DNA from: Nannocystis exedens
GTDB taxonomy: Bacteria > Myxococcota_A > Polyangia > Nannocystales > Nannocystaceae
Direction of reading: 5' to 3'
NCBI RefSeq assembly: GCF_002343915.1
Contig: NZ_NETK01000001.1
Coordinates: 3,358,001-3,422,000 of the forward strand
DNA length: 64,000 nt
The position numbers and the translations under genes are program-made. The notes under the pieces were generated by a model that was not told the DNA's origin, ran no database searches, and saw only the letters and a list, made by a program, of their open reading frames with translations. Of the stretch, positions 46,991 to 54,779 are shown one piece after another. How positions within the stretch are numbered: position 1 is the stretch's first letter; each line of letters starts with the position of its first letter.

Positions 46991-48607
46991 ATGAGCAACC
47001 GCAACGTCCCCGCCGACGGGCTCGCCGGCCTGCGTCAGAACCTGCAGTCGGACCTGGTGGCCGGCTTCCTCGTCTTTTTGATCGCGCTCCCGTTGTCGCT
47101 GGGGATCTCGATGGCCAGCGGGTTCCCGCCGGTCGCCGGCATTTTCACGGCGATCATCGGCGGCCTGGTCGTCAGTTTGTTCATGGGCGCGAGGGTCACG
47201 ATCAAGGGGCCGGCCGCGGGTCTCATCGTCATCGCGCTGGGCTGCATCGAGGAGCTGAGCCGGGGCGTCCCGCCGACGCTCGGCTATCAGTACGCCCTCG
47301 CGGTAATCGTCGCCGCCGGCGTCATCCAGATCGTCTTCGGCCTGATCCGCGCCGGCGTCATGGCCGACTTCTTCCCGTCGGCGGCGGTCCACGGCATGTT
47401 GGCCGCGATCGGCATCATCATCGCCTCGAAGCAGATGCACGTCATGGTCGGCGTCGACCCGACGGCCAAGACGCCGCTCGGCCAGCTCGCCGAGCTGCCG
47501 CAGCGGTTCATCGACAACAACCCCGAGATCGCGCTCATCGGCCTGCTGAGCCTGGCGATCCTCGTCATCATGCCGCGCCTGCGGCACCCGCTGGTGCGCA
47601 AGATCCCCGCGCCGCTGGTCGTGCTGCTGCTCAGCATCCCGCTCGGCATCTACTTCGACCTCGACCACGAGCACAACTACCGCTTCGCCGGCCACGAGTA
47701 TCACCTCGCGCCGACCATGCTGGTCAACCGGCTCGACAATTTGCTCGGGATGGTCACCTTCCCCGACTTCTCGCTGCTCGCCAGCTGGACCTCGATCAAG
47801 TGGATCATCGCCTTCGCGCTGGTCGGCAGCATCGAGTCGGTGGCCAGCGCCAAGGCGGTCGACACCCTCGATCCTTACAAGCGCAAGTCGGACTTCAACC
47901 GCGACCTCCTGGCCGTCGGCGTCGGCAACACCGCGGCCGGCATGATCGGCGGCCTGCCGATGATCTCGGAGATCGTGCGCTCCTCGGCCAACATCAACAA
48001 CGGCGCCAAGACCCGCTGGGCCAACTTCTTCCACGGCGCCTTCCTGCTCGGCTTCGTCGTCCTCGCGCCCGGGCTCATCCACATGATCCCCAAGGCCGCG
48101 CTGGCGGCGATGCTGGTGTTCACCGGCTTCCGCCTGGCGCACCCGCGCGAGTTCGTCCACACCGCGCAGGTCGGCAAGGACCAGCTGCTGGTGTTCCTCG
48201 TCACCATCGCCGTCACCGTCGGCGAGGACCTGCTGCTCGGCATCTTCGCCGGCATCTTCACCAAGCTGCTGCTGCACATCGCCCGCGGCGCCCCGCTGAG
48301 CGCGCTGTTCAAGCCCGACCTCGAGGTCCGCGACGACGGCGCGAACACGACTCGCATCACCGCTCGCAAGGCCGCGATCTTCAGCAACTACATCGGCCTC
48401 AAACGCGCCATCGATCGCGTGCCGGCGCCGCGCGACATCGTCGTCGACCTGCATGCCACGCGGCTCGTCGACCACACCGTGATGGAGCGTCTGCACGAGC
48501 TCGCGCGCGACATGGAACACGAGGGACGTGAACTGACAGTCGTGGGTCTCGAAGGCCACAAGCCCGTGTCGGGCAATACGCTCGCTGCGCGAACTCGGCC
48601 GGCCTGA
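46991..48607 (+). CDS. SulP family anion transporter with STAS-like tail
   Basis: The 538-residue protein has ten or more membrane helices and SulP signatures: 'LQSDLVAGFLVFLIALPLSLGISMASGFPPVAGIFTAI' order, 'GPAAGLIVIALG', and 'TAAGMIGGLPMISEIVRSSANINNGAKT'. The last 100 residues form a STAS-like cytoplasmic domain ('DIVVDLHATRLVDHTVMERL'). The 'KGPAAGL' and 'GGLPMISEIVRSSANINNG' segments resemble the bicarbonate/sulfate SulP branch (BicA/YbaR). The ATG at 46991 follows GAGG at good spacing. An element copy (gggacatggctccaaggacag) lies just before the start, at 46954-46974. Confidence 0.92.
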   Translation: MSNRNVPADGLAGLRQNLQSDLVAGFLVFLIALPLSLGISMASGFPPVAGIFTAIIGGLVVSLFMGARVTIKGPAAGLIVIALGCIEELSRGVPPTLGYQYALAVIVAAGVIQIVFGLIRAGVMADFFPSAAVHGMLAAIGIIIASKQMHVMVGVDPTAKTPLGQLAELPQRFIDNNPEIALIGLLSLAILVIMPRLRHPLVRKIPAPLVVLLLSIPLGIYFDLDHEHNYRFAGHEYHLAPTMLVNRLDNLLGMVTFPDFSLLASWTSIKWIIAFALVGSIESVASAKAVDTLDPYKRKSDFNRDLLAVGVGNTAAGMIGGLPMISEIVRSSANINNGAKTRWANFFHGAFLLGFVVLAPGLIHMIPKAALAAMLVFTGFRLAHPREFVHTAQVGKDQLLVFLVTIAVTVGEDLLLGIFAGIFTKLLLHIARGAPLSALFKPDLEVRDDGANTTRITARKAAIFSNYIGLKRAIDRVPAPRDIVVDLHATRLVDHTVMERLHELARDMEHEGRELTVVGLEGHKPVSGNTLAARTRPA

Positions 48608-48751
48608 ACTCGATTTCGCCGATCGGCGGGCGCGCCGTCCGCCGAAAACTTGATTTGCGTCTCGCCGAGGGGTTGCGCCCCCCGACGCTTCCTCCATAGA
48701 CTGCCAACTCCCCGCAGCAGCCTCTGCGGGGATCTGCAGGGAGACCCATCG

Positions 48752-49858
48752 ATGCGTGACGCAGCGGATAAGCTCTCTCCACGGACCCCGGCGCAGCGCT
48801 TGACGCTGTTTGCCGCGCTCGGCGCAGGCCTCGGTCTCGTCACTTGCGTCGCCGTACCGGCGAAAGAGAATGCGCCGATGCCGGTGCAATCGGTGCTCGC
48901 CGCGGGGGCCGATCTCCCCGCATCGACAATCCCACCGGCGCGCGCCCCGGCCGACGATATCCCACTCGCGATTCCGGTCACGGCGGATTCCGCGGACCCT
49001 GCGAATGCACATTCGGGGCCCGAGGCCCCCGCGATCGCCGGCGACCCGTCCGAGATCGAGGACACACCCGTCGCGCTCGCGGACGAGCGGCTGCGCGAGG
49101 TGTTCTGGACCGCGCACGAGAACATGTCGCTCGACGCGCTCGCCATCGCCTGGGGCATCAAGGCCGCACAGCTCAGCGAGCTCAACCCGGCGCTGGATCC
49201 GGAGGCTCCGGTCAGCGAGGGCACCAAGCTGCTGGTCTACCGCCACGACCCCGAGCACCCGCCGCTGTCGATCGGCTCGCCCAACCGCGGCAAGCTGCGC
49301 AACGGCATGCCCCTGCCCGAAGGGCCAGGTTGGCGCCTGCGCACCCACCGGCCCCGCACCTACGGCACCGTCAACACGATCCACGCATTGGTCGAGGCCT
49401 TCGAGGACTTCGGCGAGCGCTACCCGGACGGCCCGAAGATCCGCGTCGGCGAGCTCGCGCGGCGCACCGGCGGCCGCGTGCCCCCGCACCGCTCGCACCG
49501 CTCGGGCCGCGACATTGACATCGGCTACATCTTCCGCGGCATCGACGACGGCGAGCACCGCTGGAAGTACATGAACGTCCGCAACTTCGACGCCGAGAAG
49601 AACTGGGCCCTGGTCCAGGAGCTGCTCGAGACCGGCCAGGTCCAGACGATCTACATCGCCAAGAAGCTGCAGAAGCTGCTGCACAAGGAGGCCCAGAAGC
49701 ACCTCCCGCCGGAGCAGCTCGCCGCCCTGTTCGAGTACCCGAAGACGCCCGAGAGCCCGCACGCGAAGATCCAGCACTGGCGCGGCCACTCGAACCACAT
49801 GCACGTCCGCTTCCTCTGCGAAGAGGGCAACCGCCGCTGCCGCGCCCGCAGCAAGTGA
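48752..49858 (+). CDS. Exported MepA-like murein endopeptidase with LysM domain
   Basis: The 368-residue protein has an N-terminal signal or anchor, a Pro/Ala linker, a LysM-like domain ('LDALAIAWGIKAAQLSELNP') and an M74-type domain: 'RVPPHRSHRSGRDIDIGYIF' (first His and Asp) and 'GHSNHMHVRFLCEE' (second His pair). These are the zinc ligands of penicillin-insensitive murein endopeptidase MepA, which cuts D-Ala-mDAP crosslinks in the periplasm. LysM would hold it on peptidoglycan. The preceding 140-bp gap carries a TAGACT at 48696 that could be the promoter. Confidence 0.88.
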   Translation: MRDAADKLSPRTPAQRLTLFAALGAGLGLVTCVAVPAKENAPMPVQSVLAAGADLPASTIPPARAPADDIPLAIPVTADSADPANAHSGPEAPAIAGDPSEIEDTPVALADERLREVFWTAHENMSLDALAIAWGIKAAQLSELNPALDPEAPVSEGTKLLVYRHDPEHPPLSIGSPNRGKLRNGMPLPEGPGWRLRTHRPRTYGTVNTIHALVEAFEDFGERYPDGPKIRVGELARRTGGRVPPHRSHRSGRDIDIGYIFRGIDDGEHRWKYMNVRNFDAEKNWALVQELLETGQVQTIYIAKKLQKLLHKEAQKHLPPEQLAALFEYPKTPESPHAKIQHWRGHSNHMHVRFLCEEGNRRCRARSK

Positions 49859-49975
49859 TCGTCGTAATCCTTGCTTCGAGGGGCGGCCCCTTGCGCGCTG
49901 CTCCTCGCTGCCCGGCTGCGCCGCTGCAATGGCGCTCGGCGGGCGGTCACCGCGGGTGGCGGCGACGATTCAGAG

Positions 49976-49993
49976 CATGTCCTCACGGACATG
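49976..49993. repeat. CATGTCC-N4-GGACATG element in the 49859-50211 gap
   Basis: CATGTCC (49976-49982), TCAC, GGACATG (49987-49993) form a perfect 7-bp stem. The remaining gap (353 bp) holds no gene. Confidence 0.75.
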
Positions 49994-50211
49994 TCCCGAC
50001 CGCCACCTCCTGACGCCCGGCCCGCTTGCCCCGCTTCGCGCTGCGCTTGGCCGCGCGAGGCGGCTTCGCGTCCAGGCCGGCCTGTCGACGCAGGAGGCCG
50101 TTGAACAGCGGCACCGCGAACGAGTAGGCGCCCGGCCGATCCTACGCGGCCCGACCTCACGCCCCGGCGGCTTGCCCGCGCGGCCGGACGTTTGCGACGC
50201 TGGGCCGCGCC

Positions 50212-50991
50212 ATGTTCGGGAAGCCCATCATCGACCTCAGCGACAAGGTAGCGATCGTCACCGGTTCGAGCCGCGGGATCGGGCGGGCGATCGCCGAGCA
50301 CCTGGCCCGGGCCGGCGCGCGCGTGGTCATCTCGAGCCGCAAGCCGACCCCGTGCGACGAGGTCGCCGAGGCGATCCGCGGCGCCGGCGGGCAGGCGATC
50401 GCGGTCCCCTGCAACATCTCGGAGAAGGCCCAGGTCGACGCGCTCGTCGACCGCACCCTGGCCGAGTGGGGCAAGGTCGACATCCTGGTCTGCAACGCCG
50501 CCACCAACCCCTACTTCGGCTCGCTCGACGGCCTCGCCGACGAGGTCTTCCACAAGATCATGCACAACAACGTGCTGTCCAACCTGTGGCTGGCCAAGCG
50601 CGTGGCCCCCGGGATGATCGAGCGGCGCGACGGCGCGATCCTCATGATCTCGAGCATCGGCGGCCTGCGCGGCGACCCGCTGATCGGCGCCTACAACATG
50701 TCCAAGGCCGCCGACATGCAGCTCGTGCGCAGCCTCGCCGTCGAGTACGGCCCGCACAACGTCCGCGTCAACGCCATCGCCCCCGGCCTCGTCAAGACCG
50801 ACTTCGCCCGCGCCCTGTGGCAGAACCCCGACCTCAAGCAGATGGTCGAGCGCCGCACCCCGCTCGGGCGGATCGGCGACCCTGACGACATCGCCCCGCT
50901 CGCCGCCTTGCTGTGCTCCCCCGCCGGCTCGTTCATCACCGGCCAGGTCCTCGTCGCCGACGGCGGCGTCACCATCGCCGCGGCGTGGTGA
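50212..50991 (+). CDS. Short-chain dehydrogenase/reductase (FabG-like)
   Basis: The 259-residue protein has 'VTGSSRGIGRAIAEHLARAG' (TGxxxGIG), 'VDILVCNAATNP' (NNAG variant CNAA), 'ILMISSIGGLRG' with the Ser, and 'YNMSKAADMQLVRSLA' (YxxxK), ending 'GQVLVADGGVTI'. The 'CNAATNP' motif is typical of the DHRS4-like SDR branch that reduces retinal, diketones and similar. No operon partner within 160 bp, but the enoyl-CoA hydratase gene follows on the same strand after two element hairpins. Confidence 0.93.
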   Translation: MFGKPIIDLSDKVAIVTGSSRGIGRAIAEHLARAGARVVISSRKPTPCDEVAEAIRGAGGQAIAVPCNISEKAQVDALVDRTLAEWGKVDILVCNAATNPYFGSLDGLADEVFHKIMHNNVLSNLWLAKRVAPGMIERRDGAILMISSIGGLRGDPLIGAYNMSKAADMQLVRSLAVEYGPHNVRVNAIAPGLVKTDFARALWQNPDLKQMVERRTPLGRIGDPDDIAPLAALLCSPAGSFITGQVLVADGGVTIAAAW

Positions 50992-50998
50992 CATCGAG

Positions 50999-51084
50999 CT
51001 GTCCCCGCGGACATGTCCCGAAAAGCAGCTCTCCCGCCCCTGCCGCGGTCCACGCGCCCGAGGCCCCATGTCCTCGCGGACATG
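50999..51084. repeat. Two element copies between SDR and enoyl-CoA hydratase genes
   Basis: CTGTCC-CCGC-GGACATG lies at 50999-51015 and CATGTCC-TCGC-GGACATG at 51067-51084, each with a four-base loop. They lie between co-directional genes and could end the SDR transcript. Confidence 0.75.
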
Positions 51085-51142
51085 TCCATGAGCAGCGCTC
51101 GGCCGTCCCGGCGCGTCGTCCCCCGCTCGCCGCGTTCTCGTC

Positions 51143-51148
51143 TATCCT
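51143..51148 (+). promoter_or_regulatory. TATCCT -10 box of the enoyl-CoA hydratase gene
   Basis: TATCCT ends 6 bases before the ATG at 51155. Confidence 0.55.
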
Positions 51149-51154
51149 CGCGGC

Positions 51155-51937
51155 ATGTCCGTCCGAACCGAGCGCAGCGGCCCCGTCACCACCGTCATCC
51201 TCGCCCGCCCCGAGCGGCGCAACGCGGTCGACGGTCCGACCGCCGCCGCGCTCGAGCGGGCCTTCCGCGACTTCGACGCCGACCCTGACGCGCGCGTGGC
51301 CGTGTTGTGGGGCGAGGGCGGGCACTTCTGCGGCGGCGCCGACCTCAAGGCCCTCGCCAGCGGCGAGGCGAGCAACCAGCTCCACCTCGACGCGCCGGCC
51401 GACCCGCTCGGGCGGCCGGCGCCGATGGGGCCGACGCGGCTGCTCTTGCGCAAGCCGGTGATCGCCGCCGTCAGCGGTTACGCGGTCGCCGGCGGCCTCG
51501 AGCTCGCGCTGTGGTGCGACCTGCGGGTGGCCGACGACGACGCCGTGTTCGGCGTGTTCTGCCGCCGCTTCGGCGTCCCGCTGATCGACGGCGGCACCGT
51601 GCGCCTGCCGCGGTTGGTCGGCATGGGCCGCGCGCTCGATCTGATCCTCACCGGCCGGCCGGTCCAGGCCGACGAGGCGCTGGCGATCGGCCTCGTCAAC
51701 CGCCTCGTCCCGCCCGGCCGGGCCCGCGCCGCCGCCGAGGCCCTGGCCGCCGAGATCGCCGCCTTCCCGCAGGAGTGCCTGCAGGTCGACCGCCGCTCGG
51801 CCTATGGTCAATGGGACATGTCCCTCGAGGAAGCCCTGCTCGCCGAGGGCCGCGGCGGCGCCGACGTGATCGCCCGCGAGTCGATCGCCGGCGCCCGCCG
51901 CTTCGCCGCCGGCGCCGGCCGTCACGGCGCGACCTGA
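51155..51937 (+). CDS. Enoyl-CoA hydratase/isomerase family protein
   Basis: The 260-residue crotonase has 'GHFCGGADLKAL' (first oxyanion-hole strand), 'VIAAVSGYAVAGGLELALWCDLRVADDDAVFG' and a 'FGVPLIDGGTVRLPRLVGMGRALDLILTG' helix. The residue positions of the two Glu of true hydratases are not clearly both present (Asp in 'LIDGGTVRL'), so it could be another crotonase activity. An element copy (gggacatgtccctcg) encodes 'WDMSLEEA' near residue 220. The 3' end is copied downstream as a degenerate tandem repeat. Confidence 0.88.
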   Translation: MSVRTERSGPVTTVILARPERRNAVDGPTAAALERAFRDFDADPDARVAVLWGEGGHFCGGADLKALASGEASNQLHLDAPADPLGRPAPMGPTRLLLRKPVIAAVSGYAVAGGLELALWCDLRVADDDAVFGVFCRRFGVPLIDGGTVRLPRLVGMGRALDLILTGRPVQADEALAIGLVNRLVPPGRARAAAEALAAEIAAFPQECLQVDRRSAYGQWDMSLEEALLAEGRGGADVIARESIAGARRFAAGAGRHGAT

Positions 51938-52060
51938 GCCTCGTCCTAAACTGGCGCCCACGCAGGCCCGACCGCTTCGCCGGCGACGGCCGCCACGACG
52001 CGACCTGCTCCTCGTCCCGGTCACGCGCCCAGGTTCCCCCGACCGCTTCGTCGCCCGACC
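51899..52060. repeat. About 72-bp tandem repeat overlapping the end of the hydratase gene
   Basis: CGCTTCG with following 'CCGGCCGNCACGNCGCGACCTG'-like sequence occurs at 51899, 51973 and 52044, intervals of 74 and 71 bp. The first copy is the gene's last codons and stop; the later ones lie in the intergenic gap (51938-52291), which holds no other gene. Confidence 0.6.
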
Positions 52061-52102
52061 TGCGTCCTCGCCTGCCGCCGCGCGCGGCGGCCGATTCATC
52101 CA

Positions 52103-52126
52103 CATGTTCATCAGGACATGTTTTTT
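52103..52126 (+). terminator. Element-type hairpin with T6 run
   Basis: CATGTTC (52103-52109), ATCA, GGACATG (52114-52120) form a 7-bp stem with one G-T pair, directly followed by TTTTTT. A textbook intrinsic terminator whose stem is the dispersed element. Confidence 0.75.
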
Positions 52127-52276
52127 AAACCATCTTGTTCGCTGCGCTCTCGGCCCCCCTCGGACCTCGGCCGCTCGTTCCCGCCGACCGCCGCGATCCC
52201 GTCCGTCTAACGGAGTTTCCCGGCCGCGCCGGCCCGTCGTTCCCGGCGCGCATTGCCGCCACCGCGCGATCGCCCA

Positions 52277-52282
52277 TATAGT
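52277..52282 (+). promoter_or_regulatory. TATAGT -10 box of the copper-storage-like gene
   Basis: TATAGT ends 9 bases before the ATG at 52292. Confidence 0.5.
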
Positions 52283-52291
52283 CGCGCTCGC

Positions 52292-52819
52292 ATGCAACGC
52301 CGCGAATTCGTCCTCGGGCCCCCTGCCGTCCTCGCCACCACCGCGTGCAGCAGCGCGCCCGACGAGCTGCCGCCGCCGCCGGCCAAGACGCCGGGCAAGA
52401 CCACCACGCCGCCCCCGGCTCCGGCGCCCTCGACCACCCCGGCCGCCGACCCGCACGCCGGTCATGCCGGTCACGCCGGCCATCACGCGGGTGACGACGC
52501 CACCCTCGCGGTCGCGGCCGACTGCCTCAAGACGGGCGAGGTCTGCGTCCAGCACTGCTTCGTGCTGCTCGGCCAGGGCGACACCAGCATGGCCGCCTGC
52601 GCCCGCTCGGCCTACGAGATGCTGGCCGTCACCCGGGCCTTGCTGGCCCTCGCGGCCGGGCCCGCCGAGCAGCTCGCCGCCCAGGCTCGCGTCGCGCTGG
52701 CGGCGGGCGAGCGCTGCGAGGCCGAGTGTCGCAAGCACGAGGCCAAGCACCCGGCCTGTAAGGCCTGCGCCGAGTCGTGCAAGGCTGCCATCACCCGCTA
52801 CCGGACCCTCATCGGTTGA
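52292..52819 (+). CDS. Csp-type four-helix copper-binding protein
   Basis: The 175-residue protein has an N-terminal 'QRREFVLG' twin-arginine-like signal with a possible lipobox ('TTACSSAP'), a Pro/Thr linker, a His-rich stretch ('DPHAGHAGHAGHHAGDD') and a four-helix domain with Cys pairs: 'DCLKTGEVCVQHC', 'MAACARS', 'RCEAECRKH' and 'ACKACAESC'. This is the DUF326/Csp1 pattern, in which Cys line the core of the bundle and hold Cu(I). It would store copper outside the cytoplasm. The His-rich stretch may be an extra copper-binding site. Confidence 0.85.
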   Translation: MQRREFVLGPPAVLATTACSSAPDELPPPPAKTPGKTTTPPPAPAPSTTPAADPHAGHAGHAGHHAGDDATLAVAADCLKTGEVCVQHCFVLLGQGDTSMAACARSAYEMLAVTRALLALAAGPAEQLAAQARVALAAGERCEAECRKHEAKHPACKACAESCKAAITRYRTLIG

Positions 52820-52957
52820 AGTGCCGGGGCCGCGGCCTCCGAAGTCGTGCATCTATCAGAGCCCCCCGCAACCGCTCATCGCACTCCGCGCGACGGAGGC
52901 ACAATCATCAGCCGCAGGCTCATCGCGCGATGGCACGGACGCTGCCTGGCCTTCGGC

Positions 52958-53452
52958 TCACGCCCGGCGGCACAATTGATCGACCAGCCGCAGCAGCGTC
53001 GGCACCCGGTGCGGTCCGTGCATCGTTCGCACGTGCGCGGCCGCCTCGTCGGCGCGCATGCCGATGGCGGTGACGAACAGCGGCCGGCGGCTGTCGCCGC
53101 GCAGCACCTCGCGGGCCGGCGCCCCGCGGAACGGGTTCTTGGCCACCCCGACCACGGGGGCCGCCTCGCCGAGCGCGCGGTACAGGTGGACGCCCAGGCC
53201 GGGCCGGTCGGGCCCGAGCCACACGTGGCCGTCGACCACGATCGTCGCCGGCCGCGCCGGGCAGCGGGCCAGGGCCGCCAGCAGGCACGGCAGCTCGCGC
53301 GTGTAGAACGCCCCGGGCGCGTACTCGGCGGCGGGCGGGCCCGTCACCGTGAAGCTCGAAAGGACATGTTCTTCGGACCATGTCTCGAAGAGCACGCAAG
53401 CGGTCACCGCCGCGTCCGGGCGGTAATCGACGTCGAGCGCGGCGATCGCCAC
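52958..53452 (-). CDS. Endonuclease V-like protein
   Basis: The 164-residue protein has the catalytic set of EndoV: Asp in 'AALDVDYR', Glu in 'YAPGAFYTRELP' (PGxxxxRE), and Asp in 'ATIVVDGHVWLG', then 'GLGVHLYRALGEAAPVVGVAKNPF'. It is shorter than E. coli Nfi (223). EndoV cuts DNA or RNA one base 3' to inosine. The branch ending 'RPLFVTAIGM' and 'RVPTLLRLVDQLCR' is a known subgroup. Starts with GTG at 53452. Element copies at about 53358-53385 (ggacatgttcttcggaccatgtc) encode 'FETWSEEHVLSSF', an unusual insertion. Confidence 0.85.
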   Translation of the reverse strand: MAIAALDVDYRPDAAVTACVLFETWSEEHVLSSFTVTGPPAAEYAPGAFYTRELPCLLAALARCPARPATIVVDGHVWLGPDRPGLGVHLYRALGEAAPVVGVAKNPFRGAPAREVLRGDSRRPLFVTAIGMRADEAAAHVRTMHGPHRVPTLLRLVDQLCRRA

Positions 53453-53470
53453 CCCCCCGTCGATACCAGC

Positions 53471-54403
53471 TCACGGCCGCGCGCGCGAGGGGTCGACCAC
53501 GTGGACGCGCCGGCTGACCAGGTGCTCCCCTTTCTTGAAGCCGCGGATCCGGTAGACCGAGCGCACTTTCGGGTTCTGCGCCCACGCCTGGAAGTCGGCG
53601 CCCTGCTGCAGGATGTACTCGAAGCCGGCAGGCCGGCCCGGCAGCGTGCGCAGCACCTGCCCGCCCGCGAGCGGCAGCCCCTGCACGTTCGCGCGGAACT
53701 CGGGCGTGTACAGGAAGTACTGCTCGATGTTCGACAGGTACAAGAGGCCGACGCGCAGGTCCGCGGCCCGCAGCGCCTCCCCGACCGCGCGGACCGTACC
53801 GGCGCGGGTGAAGTCGCCGCGCAGCGCGATCACCCGGCCCGCGCGCACCAGCCCGGCCACGCGGGCGTACAGCCGCGGGTCCGACAGCAGCCATGCGCGG
53901 CCCTTGCTCGCCATGTGGCGTTCGAGCTCGGCGAAGCGGCGGGCCACCGCCGGGCGCGCGGCGACGAACGTCTCGACCAGCGCCGCGCCGCCGGCGGCCT
54001 CGACCAGCGCCAGCGCCTCGGCCTCGCCCGCGGGCGTCCACAGCCGCGAGAACTCGGCCGGCCCCGGCGCGGCGGCGAAGAACGCGGCGTAGATCCGGTG
54101 CAGCGCCACGATCGCGGGATCGAGGTCGATCAGCACCAGCGCGCGGGCGTCGGCCCAGGCCGCGAGGATGTAGCCGGGGTCGGCCGCCACCGCGACCACG
54201 ACCTCGCCGAGGTCCTGCACCGCGTCGGCGACGAGGTCGAGGTCGCGCTCGTTGGAGGCGAAGTAGTGCAGCCCGTTCGTCAGCGGCCCGGTGTCGACGT
54301 CGGCGGCGAGCGACCGGGCCGCCGCCGCGAAGCCATCGGGGTCGGCGCGCGCCCCGGCGGGCAGCAGCGCGAGGGCGAACACGGCCGGGAGGAGGCGACG
54401 CAC
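53471..54403 (-). CDS. Uncharacterised exported protein, 310 residues
   Basis: The protein has a cleavable signal ('VFALALLPAGARA'). The first half reads 'NGLHYFASNERDLDLVADAV' and 'YILAAWADARALVLIDLDPAIVALH', which recalls a nucleotide-binding alpha/beta core with Asp ends, similar to SAM-methyltransferase-like exported proteins. The second half has 'LYLSNIEQYFLYTPEFRANV', a motif also typical of that poorly described family. I cannot name a function. It lies 18 bp upstream of the endonuclease V gene on the same strand, so co-transcription is likely. GTG start. Confidence 0.7.
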   Translation of the reverse strand: MRRLLPAVFALALLPAGARADPDGFAAAARSLAADVDTGPLTNGLHYFASNERDLDLVADAVQDLGEVVVAVAADPGYILAAWADARALVLIDLDPAIVALHRIYAAFFAAAPGPAEFSRLWTPAGEAEALALVEAAGGAALVETFVAARPAVARRFAELERHMASKGRAWLLSDPRLYARVAGLVRAGRVIALRGDFTRAGTVRAVGEALRAADLRVGLLYLSNIEQYFLYTPEFRANVQGLPLAGGQVLRTLPGRPAGFEYILQQGADFQAWAQNPKVRSVYRIRGFKKGEHLVSRRVHVVDPSRARP

Positions 54404-54452
54404 CCCGGCTCTACGCCCCGGCGCGCGCGGCGATTCCCCGGCTGCGAGGCGC

Positions 54453-54779
54453 TCAGCCGTGGAAGCCGGTGCCGTCCCAGCGGTGCGCCGGATCGGGGTA
54501 GAAGAGCGCGCCGCCGGTGTCGCGGTACTCCTGGCAGATCAGCACCAGCCAGCCGCCGGGCACGCGGGTCCGATAGGTCTCGATGTTGTTGCTCGCGGTG
54601 AGGCGCTCCCACACCACCTGGGGGCGCTTCATCCCGCGCTCGGTCCAGTAGGCCTCGCTGTTGGGGTCGCCTTCGGATTCGTAGCCGCCCTCGACTTCAC
54701 CCCGCATCATGTTGCTGATCGCCATGGCGAAAGCGATGGTGACATAGCCCGGGAACCCCGACCAGGGGGACTGGGCCAT
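54453..54779 (-). CDS. Uncharacterised 108-residue protein
   Basis: A small protein with a hydrophobic N-terminal half ('GYVTIAFAMAISNMMRGEVE') that may be one membrane segment, then 'AYWTERGMKRPQVVWERLT' and 'GGWLVLICQEYRDTGGALFYPDPAHRW'. The second part looks like a small beta domain. No family recognised. Its ATG overlaps the possible TTG start of the divergent kinase gene. Confidence 0.6.
   Translation of the reverse strand: MAQSPWSGFPGYVTIAFAMAISNMMRGEVEGGYESEGDPNSEAYWTERGMKRPQVVWERLTASNNIETYRTRVPGGWLVLICQEYRDTGGALFYPDPAHRWDGTGFHG

Noticed and set aside
50264..50285. GGTTCGAGCC resembling a tRNA T-arm
   Set aside because: It lies within the SDR gene coding for 'TGSSRGIG' and no cloverleaf can be folded around it.
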